Source: Cynocephalus volans | Taxonomy: Eukaryota; Chordata; Mammalia; Dermoptera; Cynocephalidae | Length of the DNA: 64,000 bases | Assembly: GCF_027409185.1 (NCBI RefSeq) | Contig: NC_084474.1 | Location: 12,951,382-13,015,381, forward strand | Direction: 5' to 3' | Shown: positions 14,061-25,529 of the stretch, piece after piece | How positions within the stretch are numbered: position 1 is the first letter of the stretch | How the letters are laid out: the number at the start of each line of letters is the position of its first letter | The notes under the pieces: model-generated | The model's database searches: none | Told to the model about the DNA's origin: nothing | What the model saw: the letters and a program-made list of their open reading frames with translations, nothing else | Translations under genes and position numbers: made by a program

Positions 14061-15060
14061 GCCGGTGGCTCTACCTTCGAAGTCCCGCGTATAGTGAGTT
14101 TTTACCTTAAAGGAAACAATTGACTGGCAGGTGCAGAATCTTCCCGGAGGCAAGAGCTGAAATTAAATAAAAATATTCAAAACCAAGTTGTTAACCATCT
14201 CCACGAAATTTTGCGGTCTTGGGAAAGGTTTTAAGGTGCCGTCTAATCAGGCACCGTTCTTGAAAACAGAAAACTCCAATGCCCTTATTCCAAGTTAGGG
14301 AAAAAAAAAAAGCTGCATTCCTTCACTTTTCAGGAAAATAACTGAGAGACGGGGGTACTGACTTAGTACAGATAAAACTGCTCATCATTAATGCAGCTGG
14401 ACATGCATTCAACAGCACCTTTCGGAAGAACGCCTAAGGCTTTAAGAATTTCAAGCTAGCCAGATTACAGTCTTGAGTTCTTTTTTGTTGAAGGTTGTGT
14501 CAGAAAGCCGGGAGAGGGTGGCCTCTATCTGTGAACAGCTCGAGCTTCCACAGTCTTTTGAAGTTAAGAGGGAGAGACTTTTAGTTCGTCGGGTTTTTTT
14601 GTTTGTTTTTCAAGAGAAGGAATAAAATGGGCCAGGCTTTATTTTCATCAAACCAAAGTAAAGTCCTTTGTCTTTTGCAAAAATAGCCTTATTTAAAATT
14701 ATTTATATTTTTTCATAGAATTTAAACAGCATATGAAGACAAATCAAAGTCATCCCTGCCCCAGTCCTAACTTCAGAGATAATGACTGCTTACTATATCC
14801 TGTGTTCCCTTGCACACATGTTCTTTGCATGACATACCGGATCCCCCCACTACCCTAATCGCATTTCCCTGCTATTCTGAACTTGCTTTCAGTTAACAGT
14901 ATGTATTTGGCGCTCTTGTATTCCTAGATGATGAACCTCCATTTACTGGTTGGTGACCTTCTCCACTCTTCCGTGGGGTCAGCCCCACAATGTCCCGTCT
15001 TCAGTCCAATGTAAATTCGTATCTGTGGCTTAATCCTCTAATGTAGTTTGAGCCCTAAGA
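14060..15060. other. Intron-like spacer of the SOX17 duplicate, nothing assigned
   Basis: AT-rich sequence between the exon 1-like and exon 2-like parts. The exon-to-exon spacing here is larger than in SOX17, so this part may include an old insertion. No family is recognised. Confidence 0.35.
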
Positions 15061-15420
15061 CCTTCTCACACTCATGCAGAAACTGAGTTTGTGCACAAGA
15101 ACGGAAAGTACCTGTACTTCAAATACAGAGGACTCAGTGGGCAGCACGTTCACTCGAGAAGGGGTAGAAATTGTGCACACCCCAAGGGCAGTTTTTACAA
15201 GGTGGGTTATTTCGGTATCCAATCTCACGAGTGCTGGCAGCGGCGTATACAAACTCCGGGTCGTTACTACCTCCTGGAGAGTTGTTTCTTCGTTTCATGC
15301 CTTACCGGGACAGGTGGTGGCCTGCCGGGATGCCGTGGCATTTCCAGGAGTCTAAGATCACAAGGCTGAGACGGCGTCTCAAGAAGGTGATTCTGTCGAG
15401 GTGGTGAGACCTGCCCCAAT
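15060..15420 (+). other. Unexplained stretch open in several frames
   Basis: At least three overlapping plus-strand frames (15074-15355, 15091-15369, 15171-15407) stay open although the sequence is not especially GC-rich. None resembles SOX17 or a family I recognise. It lies directly upstream of the exon 2-like block and could be a decayed exon of another gene or an unknown repeat. Confidence 0.3.
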
Positions 15421-15693
15421 AATTAGTAGGCTGATGGGGTCCCTGGTGTCCCAGTTCTGACATCAAGCTTAATGTTAACTTTCACAATCATACTGTTTTC
15501 GTGTGTGTGATAAGGTGTGTGGGACGCGCTTCGCGGGCCTCCCGCCGGCTTGGGAGAAGCTTTCGCTCTGCGAGTTGGGAAGCAACTGGGTCCCCAGCGA
15601 GGCAGGCGCGGGCGGAGGAGCTGCCTTCCTGGGGGAGGTGGCGCTGCGCGGGGGTCCTGCGGGACCACACCAGCTACCAGGACCTGCCCCACG

Positions 15694-16330
15694 CCGAGGG
15701 CGGCCGCGTGGCCATGGACGGCCTGGGCCTGCCCTTCCCCGAGCAGAGCTTCCCCGCCGGCCCGCCGCTGCTGCCCCCGCACATGGGCGGCCACTACCGC
15801 GACTGCCAGGGCCTGGGCGCGCCCCCGCTCGACGGCTACCCGCTGCCCACGCCCGACACGTCCCCGCTGGACGGCGTGGAGCCAGACCCGGCCTTCTTCG
15901 CCGCCCCGCTGCCCGGGGACTGCCCGGCGGCCGCCACCTACGGCTACGCGCAAGTCTCGGACTACGCGGGGCCCTCGGAGCCGCCCGCCGGCCCCATGCA
16001 CGCCCGGCTCGGCCCCGAGTCCGCGGGCCCCGCGATGCCGGGCCTGCTGGCGCCCCCCAGCGCCCTGCACATGTACTACGGCGCGATGGGCTCGGCCGGG
16101 GCGGGCGGCGGGCGCGGCTTCCACGTGCAGCCGCCGCCGCAGCAGCACCCGCCGGGCCCGGGGCAGCCGTCGCCTCCTCCCGAGGCGCTGCCCTGCCGGG
16201 ACGCCGCGGACCCCGGCCAGCCCGCCGAGCTCCTCCCGGGCGGCTCAGTGCCGTTGCCGACTTTAACCCCTCTGCTCTGGCCTCGGAGATCCGTTGCCAG
16301 TTTACCGTGGGTTACTACCACCGTCAGAAT
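15694..16330 (+). pseudogene. SOX17P: SOX17 duplicate, exon 2 part with near-identical 542-bp tract
   Basis: Positions 15694-16235 match SOX17 5344-5885 base for base except one T/C difference (5411 versus 15761). This corresponds to SOX17 residues of about 169-349, the Pro/Gly-rich region. On the 5' side homology stops abruptly, with no HMG-box coding sequence. On the 3' side it breaks at GAGCTCCTC. Only weak similarity to the SOX17 C-terminal coding end is then visible (CCTCGG, TGCCAGTT, TTACTAC, about 16280-16320). EFEQYLHF is absent. The matching frame stays open, with a first ATG at 15714 and a stop at 16359-16361 (215 codons), and ends in unrelated residues. An assembly duplication cannot be excluded. 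Confidence 0.85.
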
Positions 16331-16334
16331 ATTG

Positions 16335-18655
16335 GAAATGTTCCTGTCTTTCTCAGAATGAACTTTCCAGTAAGGACAATGTTTAACATTGTTAACATGT
16401 CAAAGGAGCCGGCGCGAAAATGTGTTCTGCTGACGCATATGCAAAGTCAATCTATTTCCATTTTCTATGTATGCACGTTACTTTTGCATTAAAGTTTGAT
16501 TATTTTTAAAAAGTGGAAAAGTGATGGACGGTGGTAGACAGCACTTTTTTCCTTCACAAGTCATCTCATTCCAACTAGTTTTAAACATTCATTTTACTAA
16601 CATTTATCGAGTATCTTCTACGTTTTCGTAGAAGTTCTTGGTTATTGATGTCTTTGTAAATTTGAAAACAAAGTTTTAAAAAATTCTGTGCATATATAGA
16701 TTTTATAGTTAGCAAACGTAAATGAAGTGTGTCTGTGTCAGTCAAGGTCCCGCAGGAAACAGATGACATATGGAAAATGGGTGATTAAAGAAAGATCAAC
16801 TAACAGTCCACAAACGTGCATCATTAGGGACTGCAAACACCCCGTGGTGCCTGCCAGTAGCTCAAAGCACCACTCACCAGCCCTGACTGTGGAGGAGGAG
16901 AAGCAGTCACTGGAATTCAGGGTGACAGTAGCTTTAGGAGTCCTTCCAGCCAGGAGCTGTGGCCTTAGGACGAGTAATGAAGCTATGGCCAATTGTGGCC
17001 CAGAGGACGGATCCAGAAAATAAATCCTGGGGAGACTCCTGTCACCCTCCTGATTTCCTGACCAAACTTGACCCCCAAACCAGAGGCTGGGAGGCCTGTG
17101 GATGCAGGTACCAGGAGCAGGGCAGAGAGTGCATCTACTGGGGGGACACCCGGGTTGAAAGGGCCAGCCTTCCCTATGAGCAACTCCACGGGCCGGGCTT
17201 AGACTTCAGAGTGGACTGAGTAAAATTAGGGGCCGTGCTACACGTGTGAAGTGCCGCGGTCGGTGGGGGCATGTCAGATCCTGCTCTTTTCACTCTCAGG
17301 AAGTCTGTGACCCAGGTGGGGACAGAGGATAAAATGAGTAACAATACAACATTGTCAGGCATAAGGTTCCTCTCCTACTTTCTCTGGCTGACACCACTTT
17401 TTAGAAAGCTCAGGTGATGCCCTCTTAGGAGCTTGTATTTTGCCCTGTAAAATGTTTGGAGTTTGAAATGCTTGAAACTCCTACAATTTTAGGAGTTAGA
17501 TTAGGAGTTTAGACAAGTCTTCAGGGAAGGTTTTTCAAAGCTTGGAGTAGATTAGAATTTAGGGATGAGCCACATTAAAATTAAATTGATTGATAAATGC
17601 CATTGTCTGTGTTAAATGTAGAGTTCACCGTCTTGCCGCTTATCACACTGCTACTTAAGATTCTGAATGAGACCAAAAATTAGTTATGTTTTTTAAAAGA
17701 ACTTTGTAGCATCTGGGTGCTTCCCCTAGAATCAGTGTTGTGGACATTGGGTGAATGATTTTTGCAGAAGATTTCTAAAGTTGGTTTTTCAGGAAGCTAG
17801 TTTTGTGGTCAAGGGTGCAGCTATCTGGATTCTAGTTAAATGCATTTCAAAATGAAACACTTTAACACCCACATGACAAGCATTGTATTGCACTTTGAGA
17901 ACTGGTGACAGAGCTCCCTCTTTACACCCCCAGGTGGTGTGATGGTGGCATTCATTGGTGTCTCCCCAGCCTGTGTTTCCCCTTCTGCCCCAGCAGAACT
18001 CTGGTTTTCCTTTGGGGAAGTTGCCCTTTGGCACCCTCAGCCATGAGGCCTGGGTGGAGGTCTTGGTGTCTCAGGCGAGCCCGGCTTGTCTCAAGCCTGT
18101 TGGCATAGCCCATCCTCCCCCACTGTTAACAAGTTGGGGGATTGGTATGTGACCCGATTCAGAGCCAAGAGAAGGGGGGTGACTGGAAGAGGCTCTTCTT
18201 GGTCAGAGTGGGGTGATGGGCGTAACCACCACAGCCGTTTTGCACATGAGAGGAAATCGGGGAGGCCACTGAGTGGAGTGTGGGCATGAAGCCATCATGA
18301 TGGCAGGGAGAGCAGAGACATGAGAGAACCTGGATCCTAGGTGACAGTATCTGAACCTCTGAATCAAGGCTCCTGGGAGGTGAGCCTTACCTCTGACTGC
18401 TTCAGTTATGTGAGCAAATGCAGTTCATTGACTCTTCAAACCCTTTTGAGTTGGCTTTTCTCTCACTTCAAACAAAAGGATTCATAAAAAATAACAAGGA
18501 CATAGGGCAGACTGGAGACCTGATTGCTAATTCCTCTAGCTGCAGACAGAAGTACCAAATTTGGGGTCTCCTTGGACCAGTGGCATTTGCATTGCCCAAG
18601 AAATTGTAAAAAATGTGGCATCTCAGCCCATCTCAGCACTTCTGCATGAGGATGT
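16335..18655. other. Noncoding, possibly with an old unassigned repeat at 16740-17160
   Basis: No gene is supported. The 16740-17160 stretch ('aggtcccgcaggaaacaga...') resembles an old interspersed repeat pattern, but I cannot name its family. The remainder is unassigned. Confidence 0.35.
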
Positions 18656-18660
18656 TCTAG

Positions 18661-18820
18661 AACAGTGCTTCTCAAACTTGAATATGCATGCAAGTCTCTT
18701 GCAGATCTTGCTAAAATGCAAATTCCGATTTAGTAGCGCTAAGATTCTGCACTTCTAACAAGTTCTCAAGCCAGACTGAGGGACCAGACTTTCAGCGCAA
18801 GGCAAGAGCCCTGATCCACA
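18661..18820 (+). mobile_element. MER5-type hAT-Charlie DNA transposon remnant
   Basis: The stretch begins CAGTGCTTCTCAAACTT, then 'atcttgctaaaatgcaaattc' and 'gattctgcacttctaacaag', the layout of MER5A/B elements. These are short nonautonomous hAT transposons. The copy is diverged and the right end is approximate. Confidence 0.6.
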
Positions 18821-19142
18821 CTGACTGCTTAGGGACCATTCTTAATCTAAAAAATGCCAAATTCAGGAACAGACACCAGAGAGTGGCCCACACAGCTTTG
18901 GGTCATTTCTTTCCTGCCAGACATTTCTGTCCTGCCTTTCCCTCTGCACAGCATTCCCTCCTGACTCACCAAGGTGACCTTTCTTTTCTCCAAAGGCTTA
19001 GGAATGCTCCAGCTGGAACTGGACTGACTCAAGCAGCCCATCCCCCACGCATGTCCACTGTCCTCACAGCCAGCTTCCTTATTGTTGAGCATTTCATGAA
19101 TCTATTTCTTGTTTGCTTGTCTGTCTTTCTAGAGTCAGGCTG

Positions 19143-19210
19143 TTAAAAAAGTTTGTGGAAAAATAGAATTAAAAGATAATATGAATTCTTCCATGAACTT
19201 TTAAAAGTAC
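19143..19210 (+). mobile_element. Short palindromic MITE, mariner-like (copy 1)
   Basis: The ends are inverted copies: AAAAAGTTTGTGGAAAAAT at the left and TTCCATGAACTTTTAAAAG at the right. It matches, in reverse complement, the element at 41237-41314. There is no coding capacity. The family assignment is inferred from the TIR style. Confidence 0.6.
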
Positions 19211-19439
19211 CCTCATCTGCCAGACACTGGGGATTGTCTCCAAGGAAGAAGGCTGTGGTCTTATAGGAGGGAAAGGTGTGTGGACACATAATTGTAATGG
19301 TGTGTTCAGTGCAATGATGGGAAGCATAAACAAGATTGTTCTGGCAGAAGGCAGAGTGATGGACTTCATATGAAGGGGCAGGGCCTGGGATAAACACAAT
19401 ACTGGCTGACATTTACTGAGCATTTACTTTGGAACAAGA

Positions 19440-20130
19440 AGGGTGCCAGGAAGTGCTGGTGATTGTGTGAGGCCTTGAAGGAGGAGAAAACCCAGTGGGA
19501 AGGTGGGTGGGAGATGGGGTGGGGAAGATATTTGGGGGTGGAGTTTGGGAGAAATGAGGGTGAGAGGGTGGGGAAGCTGAGGGTGTTATGTCTGTTTTCT
19601 TTGTAAAATCAGAGAGGAGTCAAGTCCTGAGTGGAGATCGTGGGGGGGGGTGGGGAAGGGGTAAGAAGTAAACAGGGGTGAACTTGAGTACGGAATTGAG
19701 TCCTGTCACTCTGCATTGCCAAAAGCTTCCACCTTCAGGCTTGCAGATTCAGCAGCTCCCATGTCGAGAGAGATGAGACTGCAGGATTTGTTCAAAGCAG
19801 CAGCAGGAGTGAGGGTAGACAAGAGGGCCGAATGTTGCTGAGATTATGACTCAGGAGTTTAGTGGAGACGTATGGAGGAAATGAGATCAGTAGAGAACTG
19901 TTAGGCTTGGAAAAAAGAGAGGGAACGACTGGGATGACAGGGAAATGGATCAGAGGGGGGTTTCAGGGTGACCATAACATGCAGGGTGTGGTGGAGGTAC
20001 CGATGCTGAAGGGGGTGAAGGTGAAGGTCCCTGGGGTTGTGGAGCTCTGGGATGGAGGATGGATCCCCCATGTGGGTCCTGAAATACCCCACAGTGGGAG
20101 GAGAGTGGGGAGGAAGACCCCGATACCTTC
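19440..20130 (+). repeat. G-rich, purine-biased tract
   Basis: Many GGG/GGGG runs lie on the plus strand (19480-19680 and 19930-20120), enough to form G-quadruplex-like structures. No gene is visible. Confidence 0.5.
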
Positions 20131-21855
20131 TGTACACAGTTCATGAGACCTCCCACCAGTGGGTCCAGTGTAGAGGAAAAAGCGAGTCCAGCAGAGGGGA
20201 TTTGAACAAATCGATCAGGATATAAAGGAAGGGGAGGTAGAAGAGGAACAAGGGACATCCATTAGAATGCAAAACAGAAATGGTGAAACAGGACAATCCA
20301 CTCAGATTGGAAAATATTGAGGGAAAAGGGCCAGAAATTCCAAGTGATAAAAAGGAAGCCTTATGCATTCTTCTGGAAGTCTAGAGACGGATTTCTTTTC
20401 TAATTTAGGCATAAAAGATATACAGCTAAAAAACTGTGCTTGGGGCAACAGCAGAACTGTAACTAGCGGCTCAAGGCCAAGCAAGAGTGGATCTCTTATC
20501 AACTTTGTAAATGATGGTAGGGTTCACAGATAAGTGTTATTAGCAATGCATGGCTTCTGAGAATTTCCTGTAAGAATTAGTTGTTCTTGACCACTAGGTG
20601 CTAAACTTAAAAAATCATTATTAAAAAGCATTATTCCCTATCAGCTCAATATTGGTACCTTGAGGCAAAGCCCCATTCACCTGGCCTCAGTTAAGGTTTT
20701 GCTCAGCCTGGGAGGGTGCCTGACTCCCCACACTTGACCTTTCCATCCCCTCCCCCAGACCCTAGAACCTGCTTTTATCTTATTATTGAGCAATATGACC
20801 AAGCATAAGACAACACCCTAGGTCAAGAGGAGCACTATCTGACCAGGGGAAAACTGGAACTCCGGTTTCCGGGCTGGCTGTCCCAGAATTTCCCAGGCGG
20901 GGAGCAGATCTGCGCATGGGCATGGAAAACGGTGTGCTGGAATCCTCCAAGAGTCCTCCTCCAGAGGAGTCCAACCATCTCCAAAAATACAGCATAGAGA
21001 CCCTGCAAGATGCACGTCCTACTCGGAAAGAGACGGAGTCACCTAAAACCTTCAAGCATAGAAGCCACGTCCGCGAACCAGTGGACGCCGCGAGCATCCT
21101 CTGCAGCCGGCGCTGGCTCAGGAGCTCTTTCTGAGCGGCTGAGACTCCACGTTTGCAGCGGAAGGGAGGCCTTCCTCTTCCCAAGTGGGCGCTGCATCCT
21201 GTTCCACTAACACCACTCAGGGGAATCGAAAAAGGGGAAGAGCGGCCTCTCCTTCCCAGCTCTTTTCTTTCTGGGCTGTGTCACCGGGGCCTTTGCGGAA
21301 CCGTAGACTGTTCAAGGGCGCAAGGACCGCGTCCCGTGGGGGGCTCGACTTGGCTGCGCGCAGCGAGGCCCAGCACGCGCTCTCCCGTCACTCGCAGCGC
21401 TTGGCCCTGCTGGAAAGCATGAACAATCTCTTCCAGGCACTCCCTGTTTTCACTTCCCTCTGGCCACAGGGCCCCTCCTCCGTCTGACCCGTGGGGGTCA
21501 ACATCCTTTCTAGCTGATCCACCCCACTTCCTCCCTCGGGCTGAGCTGGAGGCTGTTTTTTAGCGTCAGGGGTTCCTGGAGAGGTGTTTCCTCTGCCCTT
21601 CCATTATCACACACACGTGCTGGCTTCAGGGGCTTGAGACACTGGAGATGTGAAAGCAGAAAGATCAGTGTGGATCCGTGGGAAGAAGCGTTATGCAAGA
21701 AGCGTTATGACAAATCCGTGATGAAGGTGGGCAACGGGCCACCAAAAACAGGGGAAGAGACAGTTCTTGTGCTCTGGGAGCCGTGGAGAGAGCGGGGGTT
21801 TCTGAGGGGCTCAGGTGAGAGTTCAGGCAAGTACTCAGGCATGGCCTCGGCTGCA
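20130..21855. other. Noncoding; moderately CpG-containing patch at 20880-21480
   Basis: The patch around 21060-21400 has more CpG than its flanks. No exon structure or protein family can be recognised. Confidence 0.35.
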
Positions 21856-21859
21856 CAGG

Positions 21860-22020
21860 CAGGTAGACCTGGGTTCACATTCCAGAGAGACCACTAGCTG
21901 GCCCTGTGACCTTGGGTCAGTCCCCAACCACTCGGAAGATCTGGTTCTTCATCTGAAAAACGCGGGTAGTAACCACCTGCAGAGTCACTGTAAGGATCAG
22001 AGAGATTTGCACAGCGCCTC
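21860..22020 (+). repeat. MIR SINE (+)
   Basis: The pattern 'agacctgggttcacattcc...ctgtgaccttgggtcagtc...cttcatctgaaaaa...gtaaggatcagagag...cacagcgcc' is a nearly complete forward MIR. Confidence 0.8.
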
Positions 22021-22024
22021 CCTG

Positions 22025-23070
22025 AGAGGTGGCACTGGGAGGAGAGCTGCGTGTCTGTGTTCCTCAGACCTGCTGTTTCCACGGCGGAGGGGGAGTTGGG
22101 GAGCAGAGGGAACGACAGGGCTTCTGCTCCAGCAGCCCAGTTCTGTCTGTACCTAACATGCAGCCCGAGCCTGTGGAGGAACCAGCTCACTGAGCAGTCT
22201 TAATTCCCTGGGACGTAAACACGAAACGGTTTTGTCTTTCTCCATGTACGGTTTGAACTATGCTCTCTTAAATCTCCCTGTCTTGTTCTTTAATGATCTC
22301 TCAGTTGTTAAAATCTAACTCATTTATTTATTTTGAAAACTAGGAATGTAGAAAAGTCAATTTGCTGTAAAGCCTCAATCTTAGTTTAACTCTTACCCCT
22401 TCTGTTCTCCTCCCCGAAGGCGTGGGCAGGGACCCTATCCACTAGTCGTGGAGGAGGAGGAGGGACACCCCAGCCTTACATACAGCCCCACCCCCCTCCT
22501 TCTGTAAGGAGGCTCCTGCTCTGTGTGTGTTGGGAGCTTGGAGGTGTGGAGAAGGGAGAAGGAAAGGGGCAAATATGCTGTTACTCAGCCACGGTTGTAG
22601 TTTTCTCCCTCTGGTGCTTCTCTGCAGGTCATTGAATTCAAATTCTCTATGTGGCAGGGTCTGCCTCTCTCGTGGGCCAGGTCTGAGTGCTTTGGAGGGC
22701 CCCTGGTGGGTTGTGGCTTGCTTCTTCCAGGTCCTCCTCTCCTCCCAACTCCTACCCTGGGCAGTAAACCCACAGCCTCTGTGCTGAGGGGCCCTCGTCC
22801 AGAAGGCAGTTTTCTTTATGGTGCGCCAGCAAGACGCTAAGGCCTGGCTACTTTCCCTGGTGTCTGCTTGACCCCCCGGAAAATTCACGCATCCCTGGAG
22901 GTAGTGAGAGTGCCCCCTGCTGCCCTCTCTCCCTGCCCCGCAGCTTCTTCTCAAGTTCTCTTTCCCTCTGTTCAGGTGAGATCATCAAGTCAGATTCTCA
23001 GACAGACATCGAACCGGAGAACAGAATTCATCTCTCCCCTATGCATCCACTGTGGCCTCTATAGTCCTTT
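22025..23070. other. Noncoding, nothing assigned
   Basis: Open frames at 22442-22954 (minus) and 22527-22787 (plus) are overlapping and lack recognisable features. No repeat is assigned. Confidence 0.35.
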
Positions 23071-23074
23071 AAAA

Positions 23075-23965
23075 AATGTATTTAACTTAAAACTATTTAT
23101 TATGTAACATGGGAGACATTCAAAATTACACAATATAGTAGCATACATCAGGTAACAGATACCCACCACTCATCATAAGAAACAAAACATCTTCTATAGT
23201 TAAATCCTTTGACACTTTTATGTAATATTACATGTGTGGACTGTGTTTATGATTCTTTGTTTGCTTGTGAAAGAACACCAGCTCTTACTGGCCTAATAAA
23301 AAGAGGGGAAAGCATTAGCCATGTAACTAAGCCAAGGAAGGGGCAGGTGGACAAGTTCCTCTTTTCTCATCTGAGCTTCTCTGGGCGTGTTGGTTCCGTT
23401 CCCTCAGGCTGTGGACCTCCACAAGACCGGATCTGCTGTGACAGCTCTACAACTCATCACTAGACAAGATACATGGTCTCTGACAGCCCCTGTCACAAAA
23501 ATTTAGGGAAATGCCTACCCTTGAACCAGTTATTGTGGCCATGGGGACCAGGTATCATGCATGTTAGGCTGAACCTAGGTTGTCAGGAGTAAGTATTTTA
23601 TTTCTAGAAAAATTTGAGAGAGGATGCTTAGTATTGATTAATATCCACTGTGTAGATCCACTCCATTCATTAAAATTCTTCACTGAATTCCATTTCAGGG
23701 TTATACCATTGCTTATCTGGCCTGTCTCTACTGATGGATATTGAAGTTGTCTCTAATGTTTTCTTATTATAAACAATGCTTCCAGAAACACTTTTTATTT
23801 TAGTGAGGATGTGTAAATCTTTTTTTATAAGATAAATTACTAGAGGTGGAATTACTGCCAAATGGTGCGCACGTTTAAAAATTTAATAGGTGTTGTCAAA
23901 TTGCCATCTAACTACACTTGTACCACTGGTATACAACAGCGCTTGCTTTTCCATATTCCCACTAA
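23075..23965 (-). mobile_element. Old L1 (L1M-type) 3' region, fragmented
   Basis: The stretch reads as antisense L1 3' sequence: 'ggatattgaagttgtctc', 'aaacaatgcttcc', 'aaattactagaggtggaattactg', 'caaattgccatct'. It is diverged and its ends are approximate. Confidence 0.65.
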
Positions 23966-23969
23966 CATC

Positions 23970-24430
23970 AGTGTATGGGTTAGCTTGTTCTGCATAACAA
24001 ACTATTCTAACACTTAAGGGCTTAAAGCAACAACCATTTTTTTCCCCACCATTTCATGGAACAGCAATTTAGGCAAGGCTCAGCTGGGGTGGCTCATCTA
24101 TGTGGAACATGGTGCTCCAGTTTCACAGTCAGCTGGAGATCAGTGTCCTCATTCACTTGTCTGGCAGTTGGCTGGCTGTTAGATGGGATGATGGAAATAA
24201 CTGGGCCATTTGTATTCATCAGTTGGCATGCTGTTGGTGGCCAATGGATTCCCAAGAACAGCAAGACAGCAAGTCCCATTGCATGAGTATTTTTCATGCC
24301 TGTGTTTGGGAACATTTGCTAATGTCCCTTTAGCCAAAGCAACTGACCTGGCCAAGACTAAATCTAAGGGGTGGAAAAATAAACTACACCTCATCATGGG
24401 AGAAATTGCAAAACATTGAGATCATTTTTG
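23970..24430. repeat. Old interspersed repeat, possibly LTR-derived, family unassigned
   Basis: A run 'ctgcataacaaactattctaac...cttaaagcaacaaccatt' and a later 'ggggtggaaaaataaactac' are typical of a common ancient repeat whose name I cannot assign with certainty. No gene is visible. Confidence 0.4.
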
Positions 24431-24636
24431 CAATCTATCATAGCCAGATTATTTTATCATGTTAATTTTGGTCAATATGATTGGTGAACAATGAAGTCTA
24501 CTTGTCTTAAATTTTGCTATTGTGACTGATCATTTTAAAAATATTTGTGTCCCCATTTTTATTTTTTGTGATGTAACTTTGTCTATATTTTTGTATAGGG
24601 TGGAAAATAGTCAATTATGTCACAACATTTAGTATG

Positions 24637-25057
24637 TGTAGTGGATTGAATTATGTCTCCCAAAACTCCCTGAAGCTTGAATTGTATCCCCCAAGTTTTA
24701 TGTATTAAAAACTTGGCCCCCACTATGACTGTAAAGAGGGTGGGAAATACTATTATGGTAATTGAAAGGTGGGGCCTTGAAGAGGTGATTGGATTGTAGG
24801 ACCATGCCTTAGTGAATGGATTAAAAATGGTGGTCAGGGGCGTGGTTCTGAGGGCTTTAAGAGAAGAGGAGAATCTCTCTCTCTCTCTCTCTGCTTCCAT
24901 CATCTTGCAGTGTGAGATCCCTGGGTCACTGTCACCACCACCAGGTGGACTTTTGACTTCCCAGCATAAGAAACTATAAGCAATAAATTTTGTTTTTTTT
25001 TAATAAATCACCCAGTTCTGTGTACTTTGTTATAAGCAACATAAACGGACTAATACA
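24637..25057 (+). mobile_element. Solo MaLR-type LTR (same family as provirus at 32006-34452)
   Basis: The element starts TGTAGTGGATTGAATT and ends GGACTAATACA, with the termini TG...CA. It carries GCAATAAATTTTG as a poly(A) signal region and a (CT)n stretch. Flanks GTATG (24632-24636) and GCATG (25058-25062) are a 5-bp target duplication with one mismatch. It is the reverse complement of the two LTRs at 32 and 34 kb. Confidence 0.8.
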
Positions 25058-25328
25058 GCATGTAAACCATTCTTTTCCCACTGAATTGAAATACCATCTT
25101 TGTCATATAGTAATTCTGTCATATATATACTTGAATTTATTCTGGGTTCATTATTCTTTTTCTCTTTCTTTTACCTTACTTGTTAATTTCTGCCAATATC
25201 TTCAATCTTGATTACTTCATAACATGTTTTAGTGTATGCTAAGGCAAACCTATTCACTATTATTTAAAAATTTCTTTTCTATTCACTGACACTTATTTTT
25301 CTATTTAAAGTTAAAAATCATATTTGTC

Positions 25329-25420
25329 GGGGGGGAGGGGGAGGGGAGGAGGGAGGGAGGTTTTGGTGATGGGGAGCAATAATCAGCCACAATGTATATC
25401 AACAAAATAAAATTTTTTAA
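25329..25420 (+). mobile_element. Extremely 5'-truncated L1 insertion (about 92 bp) with TSD
   Basis: A G-rich run is followed by AATCAGCCACAATGTATATC and AAAATAAAATT, which is the L1 3' tail. The direct repeats AAAAATCATATTTGTC (25313-25328 and 25421-25436) are perfect 16-bp target duplications. Confidence 0.75.
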
Positions 25421-25529
25421 AAAAATCATATTTGTCCAGTTAAAAAAAAATTGGAATTCTAGTACATTTGTATCTTACTTTTAGAAAGATTTATATTTTT
25501 ATGACGCATTCCCATCATATATTCCCCAA

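Noticed and set aside
15501-15713. Longer N-terminus for the duplicate's open frame (286 codons)
   Set aside because: The extension starts with GTG. The first ATG in frame is 15714, and the upstream residues resemble nothing in SOX17.
15423-16148. Minus-strand 241-codon frame in the SOX17 duplicate
   Set aside because: It is the same mirror-frame artefact as in SOX17 exon 2.
17480-17503. Inverted repeat AACTCCTA/TAGGAGTT
   Set aside because: Only 8 bp per arm in AT-rich sequence with further AGGAGTT words nearby; expected by chance.
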